Source: JAAXGX01 sp965203565
GTDB taxonomy: Bacteria > Acidobacteriota > Vicinamibacteria > Vicinamibacterales > UBA8438
Assembly: GCA_965203565.1 (NCBI GenBank)
Contig: OZ241896.1
Location: forward strand, 3,286,001-3,350,000
Reading direction: 5' to 3'
DNA: 64,000 bases
Shown in pieces: positions 25,132-32,213 of this stretch. Position 1 is the stretch's first letter; each line of letters opens with the position of its first letter. The notes under the pieces were generated by a model, which saw only the letters and a program-made list of their open reading frames with translations, had not been told where the DNA came from and searched no databases. The position numbers and the translations under genes are program-made.

Positions 25132-26293
25132 GTCCGCAGAATCGGGGCAACCTCAGACGAAGAACACGAGGGCATGATTCGCAACCGGAATACACCTTAA
25201 TGAAGCCCTCGAATTGTCCAAACAACCGGGACCACCTCAGCCCGAGGCGCCGTGATCGTGACCGAACGGTCTCACAGTCCGGAAGCATGCTGTCGCGGCG
25301 TTTCTCAACCGTCAGCCGGTATTTCTGGTTCTTCGCCGACGGTGACGCCGGCCGGGTCATCTCCACAAGCCCCGCGGACATCGCGGGGTGGAGATAGTTC
25401 CGGCGGAACGTGGGCCGGTGCGACAGGCGGAGGTCGGCCATCAGCTCGGCGGCGGACTTCGGACCCGTCCGCAAGGCGTTCAGCAGGCGTGCGACCTGAT
25501 CGGTTACCTGATCGGTTGCCTGGTCGTCTTCCTGGTCGGTGGGCGCCGGCGTTCGAAGCGACTCCAGGATGACTTCCAGCATGAACGAGACGAACGGCGT
25601 GCTCTCGCCAGCGGCCGAGCTCCGGCGGATGGCGTCGTAGTAATCGCTCTGGCGGGCATGGATCAGACTCTCCACCGGGACGTACGCGAACAGCGGTTTC
25701 CAGCGGGAGAGGATCAGCGTCTGCCAGAGCCGTCCCATCCGCCCGTTGCCGTCTTCGAAGGGGTGGATGAACTCGAACTCGTAATGGAAGACCGAGCTGG
25801 CGACCAGCGGATGCTCCTCGGCGCCGCCGATCCAGGCCAGGAGGCCGGCCACGAGTTGCGGCACGCGTGCGGCAGGCGGGCCGACGTGGTGGACCTTGCC
25901 GCCACCGATGACGCGGACGCCCGTGCGCCGATAGCGCCCCGGCGCGTCGAGCAGCCCGGTCGTCAGGATCTCGTGCGCGCGCAGAAGGTCCGACTCGCTG
26001 GCGGGATCCCATTCCGGACACCGTTCGTAGGCGCGGATGGCGTTGCGGGCCTCCTGCACGTCGCGCGGCGGCGCGGTGACCGGCTTGCCGTCGAGAATCG
26101 TGGCGACCTGGGCTTCGCTGAGAACGTTGCCTTCGATGGCCAACGACCCGCGGATGGCGCGTACGCGAGCGAGTCGCCGCAACTGGAGATCCCGCGTGAC
26201 GCCCGACGCTTCCGCCCGGCCGATCGCTTCACCGATCCGCTCGACGCGGGAAAGAACGTCAGGCGTGATCGTGTACGGCGGATTCCCGGTCAT
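25082..26293 (-). CDS. Fic-domain protein (class II) with IS-derived C-terminal tail
   Basis: A 403-residue protein whose Fic domain probably transfers AMP to target proteins. The active-site loop HPFEDGNGRMGR is complete at 177-188 (catalytic His177). An N-terminal inhibitory helix carries SLAIEGN at 50-56, as in class II Fic proteins that are self-inhibited. A winged-helix-like C-terminal region follows (LLNALRTGPKSAAELMADLRLSHRPTFRRNYLHPA, in two parts). The last 52 residues (from LRWSRLF) are encoded by the right end of the IS3-family element, so the native stop has been lost. ATG at 26293 overlaps the upstream SGNH stop by four bases. Confidence 0.92.
   Translation of the reverse strand: MTGNPPYTITPDVLSRVERIGEAIGRAEASGVTRDLQLRRLARVRAIRGSLAIEGNVLSEAQVATILDGKPVTAPPRDVQEARNAIRAYERCPEWDPASESDLLRAHEILTTGLLDAPGRYRRTGVRVIGGGKVHHVGPPAARVPQLVAGLLAWIGGAEEHPLVASSVFHYEFEFIHPFEDGNGRMGRLWQTLILSRWKPLFAYVPVESLIHARQSDYYDAIRRSSAAGESTPFVSFMLEVILESLRTPAPTDQEDDQATDQVTDQVARLLNALRTGPKSAAELMADLRLSHRPTFRRNYLHPAMSAGLVEMTRPASPSAKNQKYRLTVEKRRDSMLPDCETVRSRSRRLGLRWSRLFGQFEGFIKVYSGCESCPRVLRLRLPRFCGQIDAFGFRSCRGFPWE
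25132..25156 (-). repeat. Extra IS3-type right end
   Basis: Read on the minus strand this begins CTGAGGTTGCCCCGATTCTGCGGAC, similar to the outer right end 85 bases away (CTGAGGTGGTCCCG). It pairs best with 22118-22142, so the island holds two offset sets of IS ends. Confidence 0.5.
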
Positions 26294-27396
26294 GGCGAGT
26301 CACGGCGCTGTCCGGTTTTTCGGGGTTCACTGCGCCCACCACGGGCTGTTCCGCCGCACGTCTCCGGATGCAGCTTGAGGTGCTCCAGCAGGGCTTCCGC
26401 GGCCCACCGGTGGCCGGCCGGGTTCCAGTGCAGATCGTGCGCCCAGTGCGCATCCTCGATCCTGTGGCCCCTGCGGATGATGTAGTCGAACTGGTCGACG
26501 ACGGGAACGCCGCGCGCCCCGGCGGCGTCAACGAGCTGATTGAACAGGCGATCCCCGGCGAGCCTGACGGTGTGGGACGTCAGGATCGCCAGCCCGGCGC
26601 CGTCGCGGTCGGTGCGTTGCCTGAACCGATCCAGCGCAAGGGCCGTGAATCGAAAATCGTGCGTTGATATTTGATCCTCTTGCCGAACGTCCCACCGCCG
26701 CACGGCCTTGGTGTGCAGCCACTGCGCGAAATAGGACCTTCCTGCCGACGACCAGAACCAGCCAGAATAGCGGCGGTAGCGGCGGCGGACAGCCCTTCCC
26801 CATCGATCGGAACCGGCCCTTGCGTGGCGGCTCGCATGGACCGCATGGTCAGCATTGTCAGCGAAGTCATTCCGAGCGAAGACCAGCACGACCAGCTTCG
26901 GGCGCAGGCGCCGCGCGAATGCGTCGTAGTACCCCAGTTGACCCATCTGTTCGGTGGCCGACATCCCGAACGCCGAGGTCGTGACGTTCCAGTCGGGTCG
27001 CTCCCGGGCGGCCAGCGCTTCGAGCTGGACGTGAAACTTGTCGGGGATGGCGACCTCCCGGCCCTCCACGAAGGAATCGCCGATCATGGCGACGTGGCAG
27101 CTTGCGGAAGCCCGCCGCCGACCGATCGGCTCGCGATCCAGGAACCCCCAACTGTTGGTTCGGGAAACGGTCCAGAAATCAACGGCGTTCGTCGTGCGCA
27201 TCTCCGCGAAAGGTTTCCTGATTCTTCCCGTTCCCGGGATGAACTGCGAGGGGAGACTGTTCGTCGCGAAAGGCGTCGTCAGCCGAAACCAGATCTCTCC
27301 GGCGGCCGCGATCAGAATCAATCCCGCGACGAGCCCTGCCGCGTTCCAGCCGATCAGGCGCAACGCGCCCCGCGCGACGTCCTGCACGACAGCCAT
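26290..27396 (-). CDS. Membrane-anchored SGNH/GDSL-type hydrolase
   Basis: A 368-residue protein with one N-terminal membrane helix (AAGLVAGLILIAAAGEIWF) and an extracytoplasmic SGNH domain. Catalytic elements seen: GDSFVEG with nucleophile Ser near 108, the Asn in FARNDFADN, and Asp/His in DLHWNPAGHRW near the C-terminus. Families with this layout act as esterases or O-acetyltransferases on polysaccharides; the substrate here is not known. ATG at 27396 is chosen; GTG at 27399 just before it and GTG 27387 are alternatives. It is translationally coupled to fic downstream, an unusual pairing likely created by island assembly. Confidence 0.82.
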   Translation of the reverse strand: MAVVQDVARGALRLIGWNAAGLVAGLILIAAAGEIWFRLTTPFATNSLPSQFIPGTGRIRKPFAEMRTTNAVDFWTVSRTNSWGFLDREPIGRRRASASCHVAMIGDSFVEGREVAIPDKFHVQLEALAARERPDWNVTTSAFGMSATEQMGQLGYYDAFARRLRPKLVVLVFARNDFADNADHAVHASRHARAGSDRWGRAVRRRYRRYSGWFWSSAGRSYFAQWLHTKAVRRWDVRQEDQISTHDFRFTALALDRFRQRTDRDGAGLAILTSHTVRLAGDRLFNQLVDAAGARGVPVVDQFDYIIRRGHRIEDAHWAHDLHWNPAGHRWAAEALLEHLKLHPETCGGTARGGRSEPRKTGQRRDSP

Positions 27397-27397
27397 C

Positions 27398-27428
27398 ACG
27401 ATAGCCGACGCCCGTGCGTCCCTTCAAC
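27398..27428 (-). repeat. 31-bp sequence shared with 21708-21738, right copy
   Basis: Differs from the left copy at three of 31 positions. On the minus strand it reads TTGAAG, 18 bases, TATCGT, and it ends only two bases before the SGNH ATG. A promoter here would start RNA inside the gene unless the GTG at 27387 is used. Just beyond it, CAGCCCGC at 27428 matches the MITE end, preceded by TCAA. Confidence 0.5.
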
Positions 27429-27457
27429 AGCCCGCAGACCGGCGAACGCGTCGCCGC

Positions 27458-27946
27458 TCAGGCGGGCGAGTCGCCGCGCTCCGCCAGGAGCGCCTCCAGT
27501 TCCGCAAGCGCCTCGAGGTCCTTCGGACGCCCCGCCGCGCGCTTCGCGCGGATCAGTTCCGGCAGGTCCAGACATCGACACCGGCTCCCGAACAGATCGA
27601 CTTCCATGCTGTGGGGAAGAAGCGCGTGGTAATCTCCGACGCCGGTGATTTCGCCCAGCAGATCGATGTCGCCGATGGTGGTCGTCAAGGTGAAGTTGAG
27701 TCCGCGCTCGACCGCGGCCTCGCTCCACTCGAACGGCAGACCCGGCGGCGCGCCCCGCAGGTACGGGGAACAGGGCGCCAGCGCGGTGACGAGACGCCTG
27801 ACGTTCGCACGGTTTCTCGCGTAGACGAAGTCCACGTCCTGTGTGAGACGGGCCGACCCGTGTATGGTCGCGGCGAGACCGCCGACGATCACGCTTTCGA
27901 TTCCGGCATCGCTGAAGACCCGGATGACCTGCTCGAAGTCGGTCAC
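27458..27946 (-). CDS. DUF6036/AbiEii-like nucleotidyltransferase
   Basis: A 162-residue protein with a nucleotidyltransferase fold: IESVIVGGLAATIHGSARLTQDVDFVYAR in two phrases gives the GG and the metal-binding DVD (Asp near 38 and 40), and IGDIDLLGEITG the third acidic position. A C-terminal helix LIRAKRAAGRPKDLEALAELEALL is typical of DUF6036 and AbiEii-like toxins, which nucleotidylate tRNA or proteins. A GTG start overlaps the stop of a small upstream gene (GTGA), so they form a two-gene unit. Confidence 0.85.
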   Translation of the reverse strand: MTDFEQVIRVFSDAGIESVIVGGLAATIHGSARLTQDVDFVYARNRANVRRLVTALAPCSPYLRGAPPGLPFEWSEAAVERGLNFTLTTTIGDIDLLGEITGVGDYHALLPHSMEVDLFGSRCRCLDLPELIRAKRAAGRPKDLEALAELEALLAERGDSPA

Positions 27947-28125
27947 CTGCCGCGCTCCCGGCCGCGGCCTGCCCGCCGCGCTTCCGCCGCGAGCCGCTGC
28001 AGCGCGATCAGATTCGCGACCCGCTCCGCCACCGATCGCCGAAGGTTCTGCCGCAGCAGGGTTCGGTCGACGTGGCGCTTGTACGCTTCGACCACCGGGT
28101 CCGCGTCGAACTTCCTCGTCCGCAT
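27943..28125 (-). CDS. Small basic partner of the DUF6036 nucleotidyltransferase
   Basis: A 60-residue, highly charged helical protein: DPVVEAYKRHVDRTLLRQNL, then SVAERVANLIALQRLAAEARRAG. Similar short proteins commonly lie directly upstream of DUF6036 nucleotidyltransferases; an antitoxin or adaptor role is inferred from position and size only. The ATG at 28125 and the GTGA overlap with the next gene support a real gene. Confidence 0.7.
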   Translation of the reverse strand: MRTRKFDADPVVEAYKRHVDRTLLRQNLRRSVAERVANLIALQRLAAEARRAGRGRERGR

Positions 28126-28186
28126 CGCTCAGTCGGAACCCAAACGTAACACAGCCGTCATGCGGCGCGCCGTGTCCCGCGCCTAG

Positions 28187-28344
28187 CAGCCCGTGGTGGA
28201 ACCCCGCGTCGCACCGAGAGCGGTGAGGCGCCCGGCTGACAAGGCGTGAGGAGGGCGCATATTGGGCATACGCAACCGACGAACAACGCAGTCAGGCGGG
28301 ATGCATCGCCGCTCGAATGCAGCGGGGACTTTCACCACGGGCTG
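28187..28344. mobile_element. 158-bp MITE-like repeat, copy B
   Basis: Full copy, same orientation as copy A and nearly identical through GACAAGGCGTGAGGAGGGCG. Ends are CAGCCCGTGGTGGAA and TTTCACCACGGGCTG. Flanked by CTAG at 28183-28186 and 28345-28348. It lies between the divergent nucleotidyltransferase unit and the bactofilin gene. Confidence 0.9.
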
Positions 28345-28386
28345 CTAGGCCAGGGTCCGAACCCGCGAGGCGGCGCGGCCGCCGGG

Positions 28387-28415
28387 TTGCGTGGCGTCGC
28401 GCCGCCGGGTAGACT
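28387..28415 (+). promoter_or_regulatory. Candidate promoter of the bactofilin operon
   Basis: TTGCGT and TAGACT are separated by exactly 17 bases, and the -10 ends 33 bases before the bactofilin ATG. Confidence 0.5.
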
Positions 28416-28448
28416 GCACCCGTCCGGGGTCCGGCCGGCGATTCGACC

Positions 28449-28925
28449 ATGGCGCAGATGAAGATTCCCGTGAGCAGCGACGACACGCTGGTGAGCGAAC
28501 TGCTGGCCGACGATCCGGCGGTGCGATCCGAGCTGGACCTCCCCGCCGGCGTCGCGGTGATCGGCCGGAGCGTCGTGATCCGGGGCGAACTCAGCGCGGC
28601 CGAGCATCTCGTCATCGAAGGCCGCGTCGACGGCCAGATCATGGCGCCGGACCACAGCGTGGCGATCTGCGAGCACGGCGAACTCACCTCCGACGTCTTC
28701 GCCCGGGCCATCACCGTCCGCGGGACCGTCAAGGGAAACCTGACGGCGACCGAGTGCGTGAAGATCCTGGCCGACGGGCAGGTGGACGGACGCCTCGTCG
28801 CGCCTCGGCTCGCCGTCGACGACGGCGCCGTGTTCAACGGGAGCGTCGATCCGGAGCTGACCGACACCGCCATCGCGGTCCAGCGCCACCGCCTCAAGGA
28901 GCACGAGGAGGGCGCTCCTTCCTGA
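28449..28925 (+). CDS. Bactofilin family cytoskeletal protein
   Basis: A 158-residue polymer-forming protein. The central part (about 38-135) is a right-handed beta-helix of repeated short strands: VIGRSVVIRGELSAAEHLVIEG, then VDGQIMAPDHSVAICEHGEL, TSDVFARAITVRGTVKGNL and VKILADGQVDGRLV. Flexible charged tails sit at both ends. Bactofilins polymerise without nucleotide and usually organise membrane-associated enzymes, often for peptidoglycan or polysaccharide work. It is the first gene of an operon with an ATP-grasp enzyme 11 bases downstream, so it may scaffold that enzyme. Confidence 0.88.
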   Translation: MAQMKIPVSSDDTLVSELLADDPAVRSELDLPAGVAVIGRSVVIRGELSAAEHLVIEGRVDGQIMAPDHSVAICEHGELTSDVFARAITVRGTVKGNLTATECVKILADGQVDGRLVAPRLAVDDGAVFNGSVDPELTDTAIAVQRHRLKEHEEGAPS

Positions 28926-28936
28926 CCCGCGGCCGC

Positions 28937-30334
28937 GTGCCTGCCTCCGACGCCGTGCGCGCGTTCGCGGACCGCCTGAACCTCGACGGGCGGCTCGAGC
29001 CGTTCGCGGACCGGCGCTGGCGGGCGGGCGGGCCGCGACGCCCCGTCCTTCACCTCGAGGACGTCTCCGCCATACCGCTGCTTACCGAGATCGCGGGCGT
29101 CGAGGAGTACCAGCACCGGGCGCGCGTGCGGGCGCGGACCGGTGACCTGTACGCCACGGCGACGCCGCCCGATCCCGACTACGAAACGTACTGCCGGAAG
29201 CGCCTGGGTTTCGGCGACGTCCGCCGGCTCGACGCGGCCGGGGAAGAGAACCCCCTCGCCGTGGCGCGCGGATGCGGCGCGGCCGGCGCGTTCGCCCGGC
29301 TCGCCGACGCCGCCCGGACGTCGGACGGGCTGGCCATCCACCCCTACATGTCGATTGACGACGTGTGGGACCTGGCCGCACGCCTGGCCGAGGACGCCGC
29401 GGCGCCGGTGACGGTGCTGGGACCGCCGCCGCCCGTGACCTGGGCCGCGAACGACAAGGCCTGCTTCACGGATCTGGTCGAGCGCGTGCTCGGCCCCGGC
29501 TGGACGCCGGAAACCTGCGCGGCGGCGACCCCGCGGGAGTGCGCGGACCTGCTGCGCCGGCTCGCCGGACGGCACGCGCAGGTCGGGCTCAAGCGCACGC
29601 GCTGCGCGTCCGGCGTCGGCAACGTCGTCTTCGACGCGGCGCGCCTCCGCGCGCAGACGCCCGCCGAGACCGAAGCCTCGGTGCGCAAGTTCCTCGCCCG
29701 CACCGGGGGGCTCGCCGGCGAGCCGGTCCTCGCGGTCGCGTGGGAGCCGGCGGCGGCGTCCCCCTCGACCCAGTGGTGGATTCCGCCGCCGGCCGACGGA
29801 CCGCCGCGGCTCGACGGGATCTGCGAGCAGATCCTCGAAGGACCGCGGCGCGTGTTCGTGGGGAGCCGGCCTTCGACGCTCCCCGGCCGGGTCAACCGGA
29901 CGCTGACCGGCGCCGGCCGCCGGGTCGCCGAGGCGCTGCAGACGCTCGGCTACGTGGGGCGCTGCTCGTTCGACCACCTGGTGCTCGGCGAGCCGGAAGG
30001 CGATTTCACCGTCCGGTTCACGGAATGCAACGGGAGGTGGGGCGGCGCCAGCACCCCGATGCACCTCGTCGACCGCGTCGTGACCGGCCCCCGTCCGCCG
30101 TATCGGGCGCAGGACTTCATGCACGAGCGGCTGCGGTCGGCGTCGTTCGGCGAGCTGCTCGACCAGATCGGCGGCGACGCCTTCGACGTCGATACGCAAC
30201 AGGGACGCTACCTCTTCTACAACGTCGGTCCGCTGGCCGCATGCGGAAAACTCGACGTCATCGCGCTCGGCGCGACGCAGGCCGAAGCCGAGCAGGCGCT
30301 GCTGGCCGATCTGCCGCGCCTGCTCGGGTTGTGA
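28937..30334 (+). CDS. ATP-grasp-type ligase (PGM1/peptide-ligase-like)
   Basis: A 465-residue protein resembling the PGM1-like ATP-grasp ligases that join a carboxylate to an amine or amino acid. Recognisable parts: a pre-ATP-grasp half with LHLEDVSAIPLL and VTVLGPPPPVTWAANDKACF; the nucleotide-binding region from about 200 (VGLKRTRCASGVGNVVFD); and near residue 365 the metal-binding phrase VRFTECNGRWGGASTPMHLV, with Glu and Asn in the usual ATP-grasp positions. The start is a GTG 11 bases after the bactofilin stop. The substrate is unknown. An M20-type amide hydrolase gene follows, so amide chemistry is a shared theme. Confidence 0.72.
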   Translation: MPASDAVRAFADRLNLDGRLEPFADRRWRAGGPRRPVLHLEDVSAIPLLTEIAGVEEYQHRARVRARTGDLYATATPPDPDYETYCRKRLGFGDVRRLDAAGEENPLAVARGCGAAGAFARLADAARTSDGLAIHPYMSIDDVWDLAARLAEDAAAPVTVLGPPPPVTWAANDKACFTDLVERVLGPGWTPETCAAATPRECADLLRRLAGRHAQVGLKRTRCASGVGNVVFDAARLRAQTPAETEASVRKFLARTGGLAGEPVLAVAWEPAAASPSTQWWIPPPADGPPRLDGICEQILEGPRRVFVGSRPSTLPGRVNRTLTGAGRRVAEALQTLGYVGRCSFDHLVLGEPEGDFTVRFTECNGRWGGASTPMHLVDRVVTGPRPPYRAQDFMHERLRSASFGELLDQIGGDAFDVDTQQGRYLFYNVGPLAACGKLDVIALGATQAEAEQALLADLPRLLGL

Positions 30335-30354
30335 CGACAGGAGAAAATGGACGC

Positions 30355-31551
30355 GTGACGATTCCCGACCTCCCGGACGAAACGTTCCGGCGCATGGTGA
30401 CGCTGCGCCGCCGCTTCCACCAGCATCCCGAACTGTCGTTCGAAGAGGTCGAGACGGCCCGCGCCGTCATGGCCGAGCTCGACCGCCTGGCGATCCCGTA
30501 CGAGTACGGCGGACCGGGCGGCGGCGTGGTCGGGCGCCTGGACGGAGGCGGGGGCGGACCGACCGTCGCGCTGCGCGCCGAGATGGACGCCCTGCCCTGC
30601 GTCGAGCGGACCGGGCTGCCGTTCGCGTCGGCGATTCCGGACCGGATGCACGCCTGCGGCCACGACGCCCACATGGCCATGCTGCTCGGGGCCGCCGCCA
30701 CCTTGCGCGCGGCCCCGCCGCCCGGCGCCGTGCTGCTGGTGTTCCAGCCGGCGGAAGAGCGCGGCAACGGCTCGTGCGCGATGATGCGATCGGGCATGCT
30801 CGACGGCGTGACGGCGATCTTCGCCGGCCACGTCACGCACCAGTACCCCGTCGGCGAGATCATGGTCTCGCGCGGGGCGATCACGGCGCGGGCCGACCGG
30901 TTCACCCTGCGCGTGCGCGGCAAGGGCGGACACGGGGCGCGCCCCCACGAGGCGGTCGACGCCGTGGTCGTCACCGGCACCCTGATCACCGCCGTCCAGA
31001 CGCTGGTCTCCCGCGAGACCGACCCGGTGCACCCGTCGGTCGTCACGATCGGGTCGGTCCGCGCCGGCAGCGCTCCGAACGTCATCGCCGAGGACGCCGT
31101 CCTCGACGGCACGATCCGCACGACGCGCGACGACGCCCGCCGGCGGATCCTGGACGGCCTGCGCCGGATGGCGGGCGCGCTCGGCGACCTGCACGGCGCC
31201 GAGATCACGATCACCATGGGCGAGACCGCGCCGCCCGTCGTCAACACCGGCCGCGAGACCGCCATCGCCCGCCGGGCGGCGCAGGCGGTCGTCGGCGCCG
31301 CGGCGGTGGTCGAGCAGGACCACCCGAGCATGGGCGCCGAGGACTTTTCGTACTACCTGCGCGAGATCCCCGGCTGTTACGTCCGCTTCGGCAGCCGCCC
31401 CGACGGCGGCGGCTACGTCCCCCTGCACAGCCCGCTCTTCGACGTCGACGAACAGGCGCTGAAGGTGGGCGCCGGCTTCTTCGACCGCGTGGCGCGGGAG
31501 GCCGCGGGCGCGGCGGACGCGGACGATGCGGCGGACGGAGGGACGCCGTGA
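30355..31551 (+). CDS. M20-family amidohydrolase (IAA-amino acid/hippurate hydrolase type)
   Basis: A 398-residue zinc enzyme hydrolysing N-acyl amino acids or similar amides. Family marks: RRRFHQHPELSFEE near 18-31, RAEMDALP, the metal motif HACGHDAHMAML at 99-110 with Cys101 and His103, QPAEERGNG, the dimerisation domain entry GKGGHGARPHEAVD, and SMGAEDFSYYL near 330. The GTG at 30355 follows AGGAG; the nearby ATG at 30347 hits a stop after three codons. It is linked to the rhodanese gene by a four-base overlap. Confidence 0.93.
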   Translation: MTIPDLPDETFRRMVTLRRRFHQHPELSFEEVETARAVMAELDRLAIPYEYGGPGGGVVGRLDGGGGGPTVALRAEMDALPCVERTGLPFASAIPDRMHACGHDAHMAMLLGAAATLRAAPPPGAVLLVFQPAEERGNGSCAMMRSGMLDGVTAIFAGHVTHQYPVGEIMVSRGAITARADRFTLRVRGKGGHGARPHEAVDAVVVTGTLITAVQTLVSRETDPVHPSVVTIGSVRAGSAPNVIAEDAVLDGTIRTTRDDARRRILDGLRRMAGALGDLHGAEITITMGETAPPVVNTGRETAIARRAAQAVVGAAAVVEQDHPSMGAEDFSYYLREIPGCYVRFGSRPDGGGYVPLHSPLFDVDEQALKVGAGFFDRVAREAAGAADADDAADGGTP

Positions 31552-32087
31552 GGCCCCGGCGCGTACGGGCCGCCGCGGCCGTCCTGGCCGGCCTGCTGGC
31601 TGCGTGCGCGCCGTCCTCCCGCACGCTCGACTGGGAGACGGTCGGCCGCCTGATCGCAGCGGAGTTCCCGGACGTCCCGAGCCTGACCACGGCCGAGCTG
31701 GCGGCGCTGCTCGCGGACGGAGCGCGCAAGGTGGTGCTGCTCGACGCCCGGGAGGTGGACGAGTTTCGGGTGAGCCGCCTCCCGGGCGCCGTCCACGCGG
31801 CGTCGGACGCCGAGGCCGGCCGCCTGGCCGCGGCGGACCCGGAAGCCGTCGTCGTCGCCTACTGCTCGGTCGGCTACCGCTCGGCGGCGCTGGCCTCCCG
31901 CCTCCGCGCCCGCGGCCACGCCAACGTCGTCAATCTGGAAGGCTCCCTCTTCCGGTGGGCCGGCGAGGGACGCCCCGTCCACCGGGACGGCGCGCGCGTC
32001 GAAGAGGTCCATCCGTACGACGAGACCTGGGGCGCGCTGCTGCCCGAGCGCCTGTGGGCGTTCGAGCCGGGCGGAAAAGTCCCCTGA
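31548..32087 (+). CDS. Rhodanese-like lipoprotein
   Basis: A 179-residue exported lipoprotein (lipobox LLAAC, Cys20) with one rhodanese domain. VVLLDAREVDEFRVSRLPGAVHA gives the central strand and helix in two parts, and the active loop YCSVGYRS holds Cys106 for persulfide chemistry. The C-terminal VHPYDETWGALLPERLW is typical of periplasmic rhodanese relatives. GTG start overlapping the M20 stop. A sulfurtransferase role is likely, but the acceptor is unknown. Confidence 0.87.
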   Translation: MRPRRVRAAAAVLAGLLAACAPSSRTLDWETVGRLIAAEFPDVPSLTTAELAALLADGARKVVLLDAREVDEFRVSRLPGAVHAASDAEAGRLAAADPEAVVVAYCSVGYRSAALASRLRARGHANVVNLEGSLFRWAGEGRPVHRDGARVEEVHPYDETWGALLPERLWAFEPGGKVP

Positions 32088-32213
32088 AACGGCCGGCGGC
32101 GCGCTCCGGCTTCCCCGGTGAACCGGCGGCGGCGCGCGGCCTTGCCGGGATCGTGCGGAATTGGCGACAATGAGCGGTCAGCAGATCCGGACCCACGACC
32201 GCGGGAGACACGG

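Larger units (their letters stand above)
22142..25240 (+). mobile_element. Degenerate IS3-family element, interrupted by an IS4-family element
   Basis: Bounded by 28-bp inverted ends beginning CTGAGGTGGTCCCG: left 22142-22169, right 25213-25240, 24 of 28 bases identical. A further inner inverted pair, TTAAGGTGTATTCC near 23644 and its complement near 25187, continues the symmetry. It carries decayed orfA/orfB remnants at 23680-24675. No matching 3-4 bp target duplication is visible (GGA on the left, CCC on the right). Its right end overwrote the 3' end of fic. Confidence 0.75.
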
